From the NCBI GenBank assembly GCA_942159475.1, contig OW804094.1, positions 52,262,966-52,326,965 on the forward strand: DNA of 64,000 nucleotides. Direction: 5' to 3'. A program made the position numbers and the translations under genes. Below, one piece after another: positions 13,397 through 22,865 of the stretch. Numbering within the stretch: the stretch's first letter is position 1; every line of letters begins with the position of its first letter. Source of the stretch: Sthenelais limicola. Its lineage: Eukaryota; Annelida; Polychaeta; Phyllodocida; Sigalionidae. The notes below the pieces were generated by a model that made no database searches, was not told the origin of the DNA, and saw only the letters and a list, made by a program, of their open reading frames with translations.

Positions 13397-13612
13397 ACCA
13401 TGATGACGGAGGGTTTATTTCGAAGCTATTTTTTATCAAAATAATTCATTGGAGAAAGAATTCCAGCAAGGGCTACTTCAAATAATGTTTAAACTTTAAC
13501 ATCATGACATTTTTCGCATTCAAAAAGCTGCTAATCTTACACAATATAGATGCGTAATGGTCAGCGTAGCAGAGGGTATCGGTACGTTTCAGCGCTCGTA
13601 TCCTAGCTCATT
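13397..13612. other. Unassigned sequence between micro-MITE and YR element
   Basis: About 200 bp with no gene or repeat boundary seen. It forms the 5' flank of the split-direct-repeat retrotransposon; the empty target would read ...AGCTCATT joined to ACCTATGC.... Confidence 0.4.
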
Positions 13613-13754
13613 TTGTTGGAATTTATTAATTCCTAGGCATTGGTGGCGCCCCCTTCCCTTATAGCCAGGTACCTCGTCCTCCCACAATCCCCTACTCTCC
13701 CTTCTCTAACTCTTCTCAAATCTTCCTCACATATACAAAACTCTAAAAAATTTC
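13613..13754 (+). repeat. Split direct repeat A1 (5' terminus)
   Basis: 142 bp starting ttgttggaatttattaattc and ending ctctaaaaaatttc. Repeated almost base for base as A2 at 18811-18952. It lies just upstream of the Gag start at 13771 and so probably carries the element's promoter and 5' leader (inference). Confidence 0.9.
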
Positions 13755-13770
13755 AAACACTCAGAAAGGC

Positions 13771-15030
13771 ATGAGCAGTACCTCACGGAAAACAAAAACA
13801 GCTCAGAAAGCTAGCCTACCGGCCCCAGAGCCAGAAAAAGAGGAAATCAGCCAAGAAAACAGTTTCACGAAGGAAGAGGAAGACGATATTTTATCGACTT
13901 CAGAGAAGTCCAACCCACCGGCGGGCAGCCATTGTTCACGCCAGTCACCACGCCCGAGTGACCACGACGATCATAGCATGGAAGAGGCCACACGTCTCCG
14001 CTTCGAGGCACTGGAAAAGTCCATGGTGGACACAGTGGCCCAGGCAGTAGCTAAAGCCATGGCCACAGCCATGAATAAACCAGAAGGAGCCGAAAAAGAC
14101 GACAGTGTTAAAAATCCGGATATTACCTTGAAAACCAAGCCCGAAACGGAGCCCGTGCTTCCAACGTACCCTGGAGCCATGCCCACACAACACCGCCAAC
14201 AGACAGGCCACTACCATATCCCGTCAGAAGTGATGAAGGATCAGTACGCCAAGGCATATTTCGACGCGCATATGGAGTCATCCAACCCGATCTTTATCAC
14301 CGCAGATACTAAAGGTAACGAGCTCTTTGATCACAGAATCAGACGAAAAATACACAAGCCTTACATGTACCTTGAGCGAGAGGGCCTCATAACTCCTAAA
14401 GATAAGCTTGAGTACAAAGAAAATATGACCTTCAATGAATACGTACAGGCATTTACGGCCATGCTCATGGACGAGGCAGCATGTAATGATGAAAACCGCA
14501 GAGCAATGTTGAAGCATTTCCATCAAGTCGCACAAGATGCGCATGACAGGTCATGGAGAAACGTCCTGCGGTGGTCGAACATGATATTCAAATTAGACAA
14601 ATTAGAACGGGGCGAATTGGACTGGACGGATACTGACCAGATCCAATGCGAACGTATGAGGATTTCGCTGGCCAATATCTCAATATCTGACGCCGAAAAG
14701 ACCAGCCTCCCCTGTCCAGCTTTCAACGCAAAAGGTGCCTGTAAGGAGAAGGACGGACATTCGGCCATTAACGCTACTTTACATCACATATGCGCATATT
14801 GCAACTCGCTAAACCCGGCCAACAGACATGGACACTCTTCAGCCGACTGTATGAAACGTCAAAGGTCTCGACAACCAAACAGCAGGGAGCACAGCCCGGC
14901 GGGACATCACTTCCCCTACCCACCACCTCCCATTCAACACCAACACGCACAACCACAACAGGCGGCCAACGCCCACTATGTGCCACGCCCACCTCAACAA
15001 GCCTACTATACACAGTCAAAAAACCTGTAA
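13771..15030 (+). CDS. Family A Gag-like ORF1
   Basis: 419 codons. The first 120 or so residues are acidic and low in complexity. The middle is a helical Gag-like region with KPYMYLEREGLITPKDKLEY, a block containing NRRAMLKHFHQVAQDAHDRSW, and an acidic/hydrophobic stretch. Near residues 309-362 lies a Cys/His-rich finger, CPAFNAKGAC...HHICAYC...HSSADC. The tail is Pro/Gln/His-rich. The same finger layout (Cys-x-x-Phe-Asn...Cys...His-x-Cys-x-x-Cys) occurs in family D and is typical of DIRS-order Gag, which binds the RNA genome. ATG at 13771 follows A1 directly. The terminal TAA overlaps the ATG of pol as TAATG. Confidence 0.85.
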   Translation: MSSTSRKTKTAQKASLPAPEPEKEEISQENSFTKEEEDDILSTSEKSNPPAGSHCSRQSPRPSDHDDHSMEEATRLRFEALEKSMVDTVAQAVAKAMATAMNKPEGAEKDDSVKNPDITLKTKPETEPVLPTYPGAMPTQHRQQTGHYHIPSEVMKDQYAKAYFDAHMESSNPIFITADTKGNELFDHRIRRKIHKPYMYLEREGLITPKDKLEYKENMTFNEYVQAFTAMLMDEAACNDENRRAMLKHFHQVAQDAHDRSWRNVLRWSNMIFKLDKLERGELDWTDTDQIQCERMRISLANISISDAEKTSLPCPAFNAKGACKEKDGHSAINATLHHICAYCNSLNPANRHGHSSADCMKRQRSRQPNSREHSPAGHHFPYPPPPIQHQHAQPQQAANAHYVPRPPQQAYYTQSKNL

Positions 15031-17150
15031 TGCCCGCGAGCATTCACTCGCGGGATGAAAGCACTGAAGAGCCAGCACATGTGAGTAATCAGTGTTATGT
15101 TTACGATTATGAAACTCCCTGCGATGTATATAGTTATGCAGGTCACATTTTCGACCAAGCATCGTGTTACTGTTGTTGTTGCCCTGACGAGACTGGGCCC
15201 GGAAGACTAGCAGAACAACTTCCGGCCCACCAACCAATGGGCTTAGAGCTTAAGGAAGGTTCGGCCTCTCGGCCAATGGGAAGCGCGGACAGCAAAACCA
15301 ACATGGCCGCGCCCATGAACCAAACAAAAATGGAAGTGAAACAAGGAAGTGAGAACGAATTACTGGAGTATCAGTGCGAATACAGGGACAATACTCGTGC
15401 TTGTGACATTATAAGTGAATCATATGATATACATACTACTGCTTTCGACCCCATATTGCATATATGTACCCTAAAAGCAGGGAAAGTCCCAGACGAAGAC
15501 GTGCCGGGCCCGCACGATCTCGCTTGGTACAGATCGACGTTCTGGCCCAGGCCAAACGAACAAGTCTTGGACAGTGTGTTATGTGATATATATGACGAGG
15601 TAAGGAGGACAGGGCTCCCAAACATGATAGCGAGTAGACAGCAAATTCCCTCCAACCTGAACATTGATATGTGGCGATACCACTTAACTGTTACAACTAA
15701 TGACACTGAGTTGCTGGACGCAATAACATACGGCTTCCCGTTAGGATACCTAGGGCCGATAACCGATAACAGTGACAGCGATAACCACACGTCAGCCCTG
15801 CAGTTTCCCCAGGCAGTCAAACAGTACATCGAGACGGAGATTAACCAAGAGGCGGTACACGGCCCCTATCAGGTAGCACCCTTCACGGACTGGCTCCACT
15901 TGAATCCTATAATGACAAGACCTAAGGGACAGACAGAAAAACGAAGGGTCATTTTGGACCTTTCGTACCCACAACACTTATCGGTAAACGCCTACATAAG
16001 GCAAAACTACGTACTTGGATCAACCAGGCAGCATTCTCTCCCCACTGTCAACATGTTAACCAACTACCTCACCTCATCTTCCAGCACCAAGTACCTCTAC
16101 ACACTAGACATTGAACGAGCGTACAAGAACTTCAGGGCGTGCCCCGGAGATTGGCCACTGCTGGTGTTCAGGTGGGAAAACTCATACTATCTCGACATCA
16201 GCATGCCCTTCGGGGCACGCCAAAGCAGCCTGCATATGCAGAAAGTCGCATGAAGTATACTCAGCATCATGAGAGAGAGAGGTTTCAATGGGCTAATGTA
16301 TCTAGATGACCTCATCGGCTGGGCTGACAATATCGATCATGCAAATGACAGCTACCATTACGCAATCAGCCTACTCAAGTCCCTTGGCCTTCCCACAGCA
16401 GACTCCAAGACCCAACCACCGTCAACGGAGGTAAAGTGGCTGGGAATAACAATAAACACGAAACAGATGACAATAAGGATACCAACAGAGAAGGTCACAG
16501 AGGTACAGGAGGAGGCTAAGACGTTCATAGCACGCACATACACATCAAGGAAGGCTCTCCAGTCAATTATCGGCAGGGTCCTCCACGTGGCCAAGTGCAT
16601 ACCTCCAGCAAAAATCTTCATACGCCGCCTGCTGGAGGCACTCAGAGAGAACAAGACACCTTCCATCAGGGTAAATACGTCCATGAAAAGAGATATAGAG
16701 TGGGTCATCGCCTGCGTAGACAAATGGAACGGGGTAAGCCTGATCCCCGCCAAGTGTATCACAAGGACAATCTACATAAGGGCAGACGGTCAGAACGCGA
16801 CAGCAGCTTCAGGCCACAAATATACCGTATGTAGGATGGAAACAAAACAAAACAAAAAAGTGGACACTTTAGCACAGGCCACCCCAGACCTTGTCAACAC
16901 CATGCTAGAAGAGAAAGATCGAGGAAATACCATACAGATATCAACAACCAGTAGAGACACTGCAAATCTTCTCGCTCAAGGTGCACGACTCGAGGCTAAC
17001 ATGTCAGGCCCCAGAGCCTTATGGCTACTGCAGGCACTCAACTATGTTAGGATACTGTTTAGAGTAGATGATGAAAAACATGTCGAATCCAAATGTAAAA
17101 GAGCTACACAACTTGTTGCAATGAAAAAGGCAGTTCTGCCGCAAGTATAA
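15030..17150 (+). pseudogene. Family A reverse transcriptase/RNase H-like pol, one in-frame TGA
   Basis: One frame from ATG 15030 to TAA 17150, broken by a TGA at 16251-16253. The frame is also open upstream to about 14790. N-terminal cysteine-rich and acidic segments precede the DIRS-type lead-in (YGFPLGYLGP, GPYQVAPFTDWLHLNPI). Then come RT motifs: RRVILDLSYP, the catalytic TLDIERAYKNF, the MPFGARQS turn, the TGA, and YLDDLIGW with both catalytic aspartates. After the RT thumb lies an RNase H-like region (YIRADGQNATAASG ... LWLLQALNYVRILF), but the usual acidic set is hard to find. If the TGA is not read through, the enzyme loses its YLDD box. ATG 15030 is preferred because of the TAATG junction with Gag. 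Confidence 0.82.
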
Positions 17151-17193
17151 CATAATATCAATCGTTTCAGACCCCCGCCTACTACAGCTCCTG

Positions 17194-18213
17194 ATGGACG
17201 CACAAGAATCGCAGCGCCTCTCCAGAGCTCCGGGCACAAACTCGAACCACAAGACCGCAATGAAGTCCTACTTCGCCTTCACATATGCATTTGGGCTGCA
17301 GCCGCATCCCATCTCGGTTCCACATATATGCGCATACGTGCAATACCTCCGCTCATACCTACGCTCCCCAAAGACAGTCATGAACTACGTGTCTGCAGTT
17401 AGAGAGTTTTATAGACGAGCAGACATAAGCAACCCTGCCCTCCACTCACACAGGCTAAAATTGGCCCTGGACGCAGCACTAAAAGACAAATCACACATAG
17501 TCATACAACGACAGCCACTACTCACAGTTCACATAAAACAGATCATCAGCGACGCTGCAACATTTCCAGCACCAGAGCAGTACAAACTCGCACTATTAAT
17601 GATGTATTATCTTGGCCTCAGGCAGTCCGAGGTAGCCCCCCACCACGCTAACCAGTTCGACCCAACAAAGCACACGACACGACATGACGTCTTCATACAG
17701 GACAATACGTTAGTACTAAACCAAAAATGGGCAAAAAACTTGCAGAATTTTGACCAAAGACGCACATTATCCATCCCAGCCTCACAAGACCCGTCCATGT
17801 GCCCCGTTAGAGCGTACCGAGCAGCAATAAATGAGGCACCGACAAAGTTTAAATCACAGCCACTTTTGGTCTTCCCATTGACGTACAAACCTGTAACAAA
17901 CGCGGATATGACTCGCCATCTCAAGTGGTCATTACAGAGAATGGGCCTGGACCCATCAGACTACTCACTCCATTCGCTCAGGCCCACTGCCGCGACACAC
18001 GCATACCAATCAGGCATCACGGAGTCAGAAATTCAATGTTTTGGCTTGTGGTCGAACGATGCTTATAAGGCATACATCACAACCAAGTCTGCGACGAAGG
18101 TGACAGCTCACCTTGTAAGCAACTTATCATCACCCACAAGCGACCACGTCGCACAGCAACACACCAGAAGAAAACAGGGCCTCGCCCTTAAAAACAAGCC
18201 GTCTAAGCATTAG
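17194..18213 (+). CDS. Family A tyrosine recombinase
   Basis: 339 codons, intact. The N-terminal half is a SAM-like core-binding domain (TAMKSYFAFTYAFGL, then SYLRSPKTVMNYVSAVREFY). The catalytic domain has the first Arg in YYLGLRQSEV, a beta-hairpin region with lysines, the H-x-x-R box in HSLRPTAATHA, and a C-terminal GLWSNDAYKAYI holding the W/H position and the nucleophilic Tyr. It would integrate the circular cDNA by strand exchange, which explains the absence of a target duplication. It lies 43 bp after the pol stop, in a different frame, and before the tandem array and B1. Confidence 0.88.
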   Translation: MDAQESQRLSRAPGTNSNHKTAMKSYFAFTYAFGLQPHPISVPHICAYVQYLRSYLRSPKTVMNYVSAVREFYRRADISNPALHSHRLKLALDAALKDKSHIVIQRQPLLTVHIKQIISDAATFPAPEQYKLALLMMYYLGLRQSEVAPHHANQFDPTKHTTRHDVFIQDNTLVLNQKWAKNLQNFDQRRTLSIPASQDPSMCPVRAYRAAINEAPTKFKSQPLLVFPLTYKPVTNADMTRHLKWSLQRMGLDPSDYSLHSLRPTAATHAYQSGITESEIQCFGLWSNDAYKAYITTKSATKVTAHLVSNLSSPTSDHVAQQHTRRKQGLALKNKPSKH

Positions 18214-18248
18214 GATTACCAATCCGTCACAGTGTTCCTCAACCTACT

Positions 18249-18545
18249 AAAAGACTCGGGCAGTGGCCCCTGCAATTAAGGAAGCTAACACAAAAGGACT
18301 TGGGCATTGGCCCCTGCCTAAAATTAATTAAAAAGGGACTCGGGCATTGGCCCCCGCCTAAAACCTAAAATAAAAAGGACTCGGGCATTGGCCCCTGCTT
18401 ACTATTATCATAACAAAAGGACTTGGGCATTGGCCCCTGCCTACTTTTAATATCAAAAGCACTTGGGCATTGGCCCCTGCCAATCTTATACAAGGTTCCT
18501 CGAACCTCACCAACCAAAAAGACTCGGGTCTCGCCCTTGCAAATT
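18249..18545 (+). repeat. Tandem array of GGACTCGGGCATTGGCCCCTGC units in the family A 3' region
   Basis: About seven imperfect units spaced 39-60 bp, starting near 18249, 18292, 18331, 18373, 18415, 18456 and 18517. Each has an A-run, then a conserved core that reads roughly ACTCGGGCATTGGCCCC, then an AT-rich variable spacer. The core can form a small GGGC/GCCC hairpin. It lies between the recombinase stop and B1. Its conserved cores against variable spacers suggest a protein or RNA binding array, not neutral satellite drift; function is unknown. Confidence 0.8.
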
Positions 18546-18633
18546 ATTCTTATCACTCTAAACACCAACTATAACCTCTCAATAATACTCAACAATATTT
18601 CAACTTATAATACCACAGGTACTCTTGGGGCTT

Positions 18634-18810
18634 GGCGACATTTACAATTTATATTCCATATAAATTCTTATCATCATTTTACAATTCAACAAAAACATTT
18701 TTAATATTATATAAAATTTTATTTAATAAATGTTGAAGCCCAAGACTCGCCTCAGGTATTCTTTTTCAATTCAATTATTCTCTTTTATTACTCGGGTAAG
18801 TTCACGAATG
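18634..18810 (+). repeat. Split direct repeat B1
   Basis: 177 bp from ggcgacatttacaattta to ggtaagttcacgaatg. Matches B2 (19061-19237) almost exactly. Contains AATAAA at 18725-18730, a candidate poly(A) signal. It abuts A2 directly. Confidence 0.9.
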
Positions 18811-18952
18811 TTGTTGGAATTTATTAATTCCTAGGCATTGGTGGCGCCCCCTTCCCTTATAGCCAGGTACCTCGTCCTCCCACAATCCCCTACTCTCCCT
18901 TCTCTAACTCTTCTCAAACCTTCCTCACATATACAAAACTCTAAAAAATTTC
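18811..18952 (+). repeat. Split direct repeat A2
   Basis: 142-bp second copy of A1, immediately after B1. The B1/A2 junction (cgaatg/ttgttgg) is where a B2-A1 circle junction would be templated. Confidence 0.9.
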
Positions 18953-19060
18953 CCACCCACCCACACCAATAAATTACCAACTCAGTACCTAACTGTAAGA
19001 GTATATATCTCTCACAATTATTTCAATTAAATTAATTTAATCTTATTAATACCTCGCTTC

Positions 19061-19237
19061 GGCGACATTTACAATTTATATTCCATATAAATTCTTATCA
19101 TCATTTTACAATTCAACAAAAACATTTTTAATAATATATAAAATTTTATTTAATAAATGTTGAAGCCCAAGACTCGCCTCAGGTATTCTTTTTCAATTCA
19201 ATTATTCTCTTTTATTACTCGGGTAAGTTCACGAATG
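19061..19237 (+). repeat. Split direct repeat B2 (3' terminus)
   Basis: 177-bp copy of B1 forming the element's 3' end; unique DNA starts with acctatgc at 19238. Contains AATAAA at 19152-19157. Confidence 0.9.
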
Positions 19238-19832
19238 ACCTATGCATAAACCCCGGAAGTTGTGACGTCAGCACAAGAAACGCCGGGGTTACGTTAGGTC
19301 AGCGGCGATAGGTTCGCTTGCTCATCTTCGCTATTGTACGTCCCGCTTCTTTATGTGCCTATATCAATAATAAACATTAAGCTATTACATAGATCTAATA
19401 TCAAATGGCGTTTTTCACCTAGTTTCACAATCATAATGTTGGATTTGGAGTAATATTTAGGGGAAGTAGCTAAAAGATCATTCAAATGCCAGCTTGATGA
19501 GTGGGGAAGTTAAATGCATCATCGTATGTCACGCCAATTATATATCTTCAAAATTTAGAGGCTAAGGAATAGGAAACGTATTCTTGATAGTAATTACAAT
19601 TAGAGGTTAGGTTAAATAATCAGCATATATTAAGATATTTTGGGTCATTTCTCTGACTGTAGGGTGTGTTTGATGGAGTAAAACGTCACTGTACTTCATG
19701 CATCACCGTACGTCACGCTCAGCAGTTAAACTACTAAAAACAGGGAATAACAAATCCACTTGAGTACATTTCAATGCATCAACGGATATTGATCATATAA
19801 TGACTGATATCATTCTTCAAACTGTCTTATCC
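19238..19832. other. Unique sequence between family A element and hAT-like copy 2
   Basis: About 600 bp with no gene. A short inverted pair aaccccgg/ccggggtt near 19252-19295 flanks a gtgacgtcag word. Two tacgtcac words occur near 19528 and 19711. No function is assigned. Confidence 0.4.
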
Positions 19833-19837
19833 ATAGG

Positions 19838-20593
19838 CAGGGTTCCCGCGGGTCTTAAAAAGTCATTAAAAGTCATGAATTCTGAGTTTGGGTTTTTAAG
19901 GGCCTTAAAAGTCATTAATTTTCACTGTGAGTCATTAAAAAGTCATGAAAAACTATCTGAGTCCCCTCCCTGACCATATTCTGCATTGAAAAAGTTGTGC
20001 AGCCGGCTAAAATCCTAAATAGCCACCTTACACAAAACTTAGTGACATCCCTGGATCTGCTAAGTAGAAGTGAAAAATCTATAAAATTGTAGCACTGAAG
20101 TGCACTGAAGTCTCTAAGGAAATTATGCTGAAAATACACCAAAGCCACCATTCTTCATGTAAAACTAAAAGTAAAAAATTGTAAAAGTACAAGTCTATAT
20201 TTCTATCTTTTATGTGAATCAAAGTCAGAAGTTTATATTATCATTTGGACAATATTTAACCCCAAAAAATGCTGAAAATGCACTGGAGAGCAAAGAAAAC
20301 CCTCTGGCTTCTGGGGCCCTAAGCGGGCCCCAGACCCCACGCTTTAATGGCTGAGATAGTGTCTCGCACATCTGACTTAAAAAAGTTGGCATCTACATTG
20401 TATTCAATACAAGTATTCATTGTTTTAAGAAATGTATTCATTGATTTTGAGGAGATTACATTGATATGTTTAAAAAGGTCATAAATAATCGGCTAACATG
20501 ACTTCATTTGGTCATTAAAAAGTCATTAAAAAATGGCGGAATTGGTCATTAAAAGTCATGAAAAATGATGGGCTCTGGGCCGCGGGAACCCTG
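19838..20593. mobile_element. hAT-like non-autonomous element, copy 2
   Basis: 756-bp relative of the element at 12537-13223, with the same CAGGGTTCCCGCGG terminus and complement and the same subterminal agtcattaaaaagtcatga words. A 5-bp duplication ATAGG flanks it (19833-19837 and 20594-20598). Internal sequence partly differs from copy 1 (about 19960-20170 is unmatched), so the copies are diverged subfamily members. Confidence 0.8.
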
Positions 20594-20598
20594 ATAGG

Positions 20599-21049
20599 AA
20601 AACTGGCAGGAAATAAAGTCTCATAGTTAAAGTGTAAAATATTGAGAAAATTTGAAGTTAGAAAAACGCAAGAGTTTAGGATAATTTTGCATTAGGCCTA
20701 CATATTCTTATCACACTGTATAAAATTACTATCGAAATCTGAATAAATAGGCTGTTTTTTGAGGGAGAAAATAAAAATGATTGAAACGATTCTACCACAT
20801 GTATGATATGCTACTTTAAATATTTTAATATTCAGCGTGACGTACGATGATGGCAGGAGAGAGGGGGAAAACATTGCCAGGCCCATGAATGCTAATTATT
20901 AGATATTAAGCTGCCGAAATTCGGAGAATTACAGCTGGGTATCCAAGTAATACGTACAAGAAAAATCATCAATATATTATGAATTCTATTTTAAGGTTTT
21001 TTCAACTGCATTTCGTGAAAAGACTTTCATGAAAATCGGTTGTTAACCT
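20599..21049. other. AT-rich DNA with no recognised gene
   Basis: No gene or element boundary seen. The right part grades into the degenerate repeat beginning about 21050. Confidence 0.4.
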
Positions 21050-21625
21050 TAACACAACAAATTATCTCTAAATCATTTGTTGACATCAATAAATCATTTG
21101 TTGATATCTGTAAATGATTCACGGATATCAAAAAGTTGATTTAGGCCCTACTGACATCAATGAATTGATTTATGGGTATCTATCAATCATTTTTTTAATA
21201 TCCGTAAATTGATTTATTAATTTCAATAAATCACAATATTGGTATCCGTAAATCACACTTTTGATGTCAGCATATCACAATATTGATATCCGTTAATCAC
21301 ATTATTGATATCCACCAATTGCATTTTTGATATAAAAAAAAGGATCCTTGGATATCAATAAATCAATTAAAATAAATGATTTTGTGATATCAAAAAAGGA
21401 TTTAGAGATATGTGGCTACCAAAGTTTCAAGTTTATATTTAATTCTATGAACGATATTTCCAAATGATTTATTGACATCAATAAATCATTTAGAGGATAT
21501 ATCTGTAGCCTAGATATTTATTGATATCTATAAATAGGCCTAATTATTGATATCTCTAAATATTTAGCGATATCTCTAAATTATTTACTGATATCAATAA
21601 TTTTTTTAGTGATATCAATTGATAA
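21050..21625. repeat. Degenerate GATATC / AAATCA interspersed array
   Basis: Some two to three dozen near-copies of words like gatatcaataaatca, in both orientations, at roughly 18-30-bp spacing. Many contain GATATC or TGATATC, which are themselves palindromic. The region includes gatatccgtaaatca, gacatcaataaatca and gatatctctaaat variants. It has no fixed period and no terminal boundary, so it is not a simple satellite. The overall pattern is AT-rich and self-complementary. Confidence 0.7.
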
Positions 21626-22840
21626 ATATTGAATACATGTCTTCAGTTTAAATGGCTTTCCATACTTCGACTGCTAGTGACATTCTAATTCTATCTCTTT
21701 TTAAACAAGGGGAGATGTGTTCAGTCCTAGTGGCGCCCTCTTAACAATAAAGAGTAGACTACGAGTACGAGCTTCCTGACAAGCTGCTTGTTCGATCCCA
21801 CTAGTAGGCCTACTCTTTACTAGTCAAGTAATTACTTTTATTAATCTATTTTTACTCGGGACAGTCCACTACCCCCTTTACTGACTTAGGAATACGAATT
21901 TAAGGTTGGAGTTAGTTTTGGTATTGATAAGTTAGTGGTATTGGTAAAGTCACATTTGATAGCACTCCTACCCACCCCGGTACCCACCTCTGCGTGCGCC
22001 GACTGAGGGAATCCCCAATGAAGCTTGTTTAGACTTGTTTAATGGTCACATGGTAAGACATTGACCAATCAGCGCCAACCAAGAGAATCCCCTACTATAG
22101 ATCGCTCTATCATATTCATAGACATAGTAACTGATGGCGTGTGTGAAATGATTAAAAAAAGAGAGAAGGAGGAGTTCTTGATTCAAAACGAAAATTCCTG
22201 CCAATTTATCATTTCAAACAATGTTGTTCTTAAATTTTGTAAGATATATATATTTTATTAATCACTGAACCAAGTAAAATGCGCCGCGCCGTTTTATAGA
22301 CATGACAACGATGACAGGCCTATAAAAGTTGCCCTAACAAGCGCCATGTTTAAACACTTATATTAGCAAAGATGGGGAAAGTCGGAACTTCACGGTGATA
22401 CTTACAACCTTCTCGGTGTGATTTCATGGACTACGTTTCTTCAATTGCATAAGAAGTTTGCTCCTCGAAGGAACCAAGATGACGGATGAATTGTTCTGCA
22501 AACGCTTGCCGATCACACTCAAATCTCAGGATCGGGAGGATCGGTGGGTGGTATTTTGAGCTTGTCACCACAGTGTCAGTGTCAGCCATGTCTGACATTC
22601 TTTTGTCATGGACCGGGATTTTCTAGTAATACTTAATATAGCCTGTTTTTCCAGTCCTTTCACTTTTACTATCACGACAGACTTTATTATTAAGAAATGT
22701 TGTAGAGTAGGCCCTATCTGTCCTTTTGTTTTTAGTCATGGCAAGAATTTCCGCCCCGCGGCGCTAGGCGCCAGCGATTAGGCCTAGGCCAGCAGAGGCA
22801 TGAAGTTATAGGGGCTATCATTATTTAGGTCCTACCTCAT
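21626..22840. other. Sequence with no recognised gene
   Basis: Contains a 10-bp inverted pair taaagagtag/ctactcttta around 21748-21821 enclosing a gttcgatccc word. I could not fold it as a tRNA. Frames are short; no exon was recognised. Confidence 0.35.
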
Positions 22841-22865
22841 ATGGGGGGGGGGGGGGGGGGGGGGT
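22841..22865. repeat. Poly(G) tract
   Basis: An uninterrupted run of over twenty G residues followed by tataaaa. It can form a G-quadruplex on the + strand and is error-prone in sequencing, so its length is uncertain. Confidence 0.9.

Larger units (their letters stand above)
13613..19237 (+). mobile_element. PAT/Ngaro-type tyrosine-recombinase retrotransposon (family A)
   Basis: 5.6-kb element arranged A1 (13613-13754), ORFs, B1 (18634-18810), A2 (18811-18952), 108-bp spacer, B2 (19061-19237). A and B are direct repeats split across the element, and B1 and A2 abut with no gap. This is the diagnostic plan of PAT and Ngaro elements, where a B2-A1 circle junction matches the internal B1A2 site. 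Coding order is Gag-like ORF1, reverse transcriptase with an RNase H-like domain, then tyrosine recombinase. A1/A2 and B1/B2 are almost identical over their lengths, suggesting recent mobility. One in-frame TGA in pol (16251-16253) is the only obvious lesion. No target duplication is visible. Confidence 0.9.

Noticed and set aside
18249..18545. CRISPR-like repeat-spacer layout
   Set aside because: Animal DNA, imperfect cores with AT-rich low-complexity spacers, inside a retrotransposon.
21748..21821. tRNA gene suggested by gttcgatccc and a 10-bp terminal stem
   Set aside because: I could not fold it as a cloverleaf; the stem is too long and there is no A box at the right spacing.
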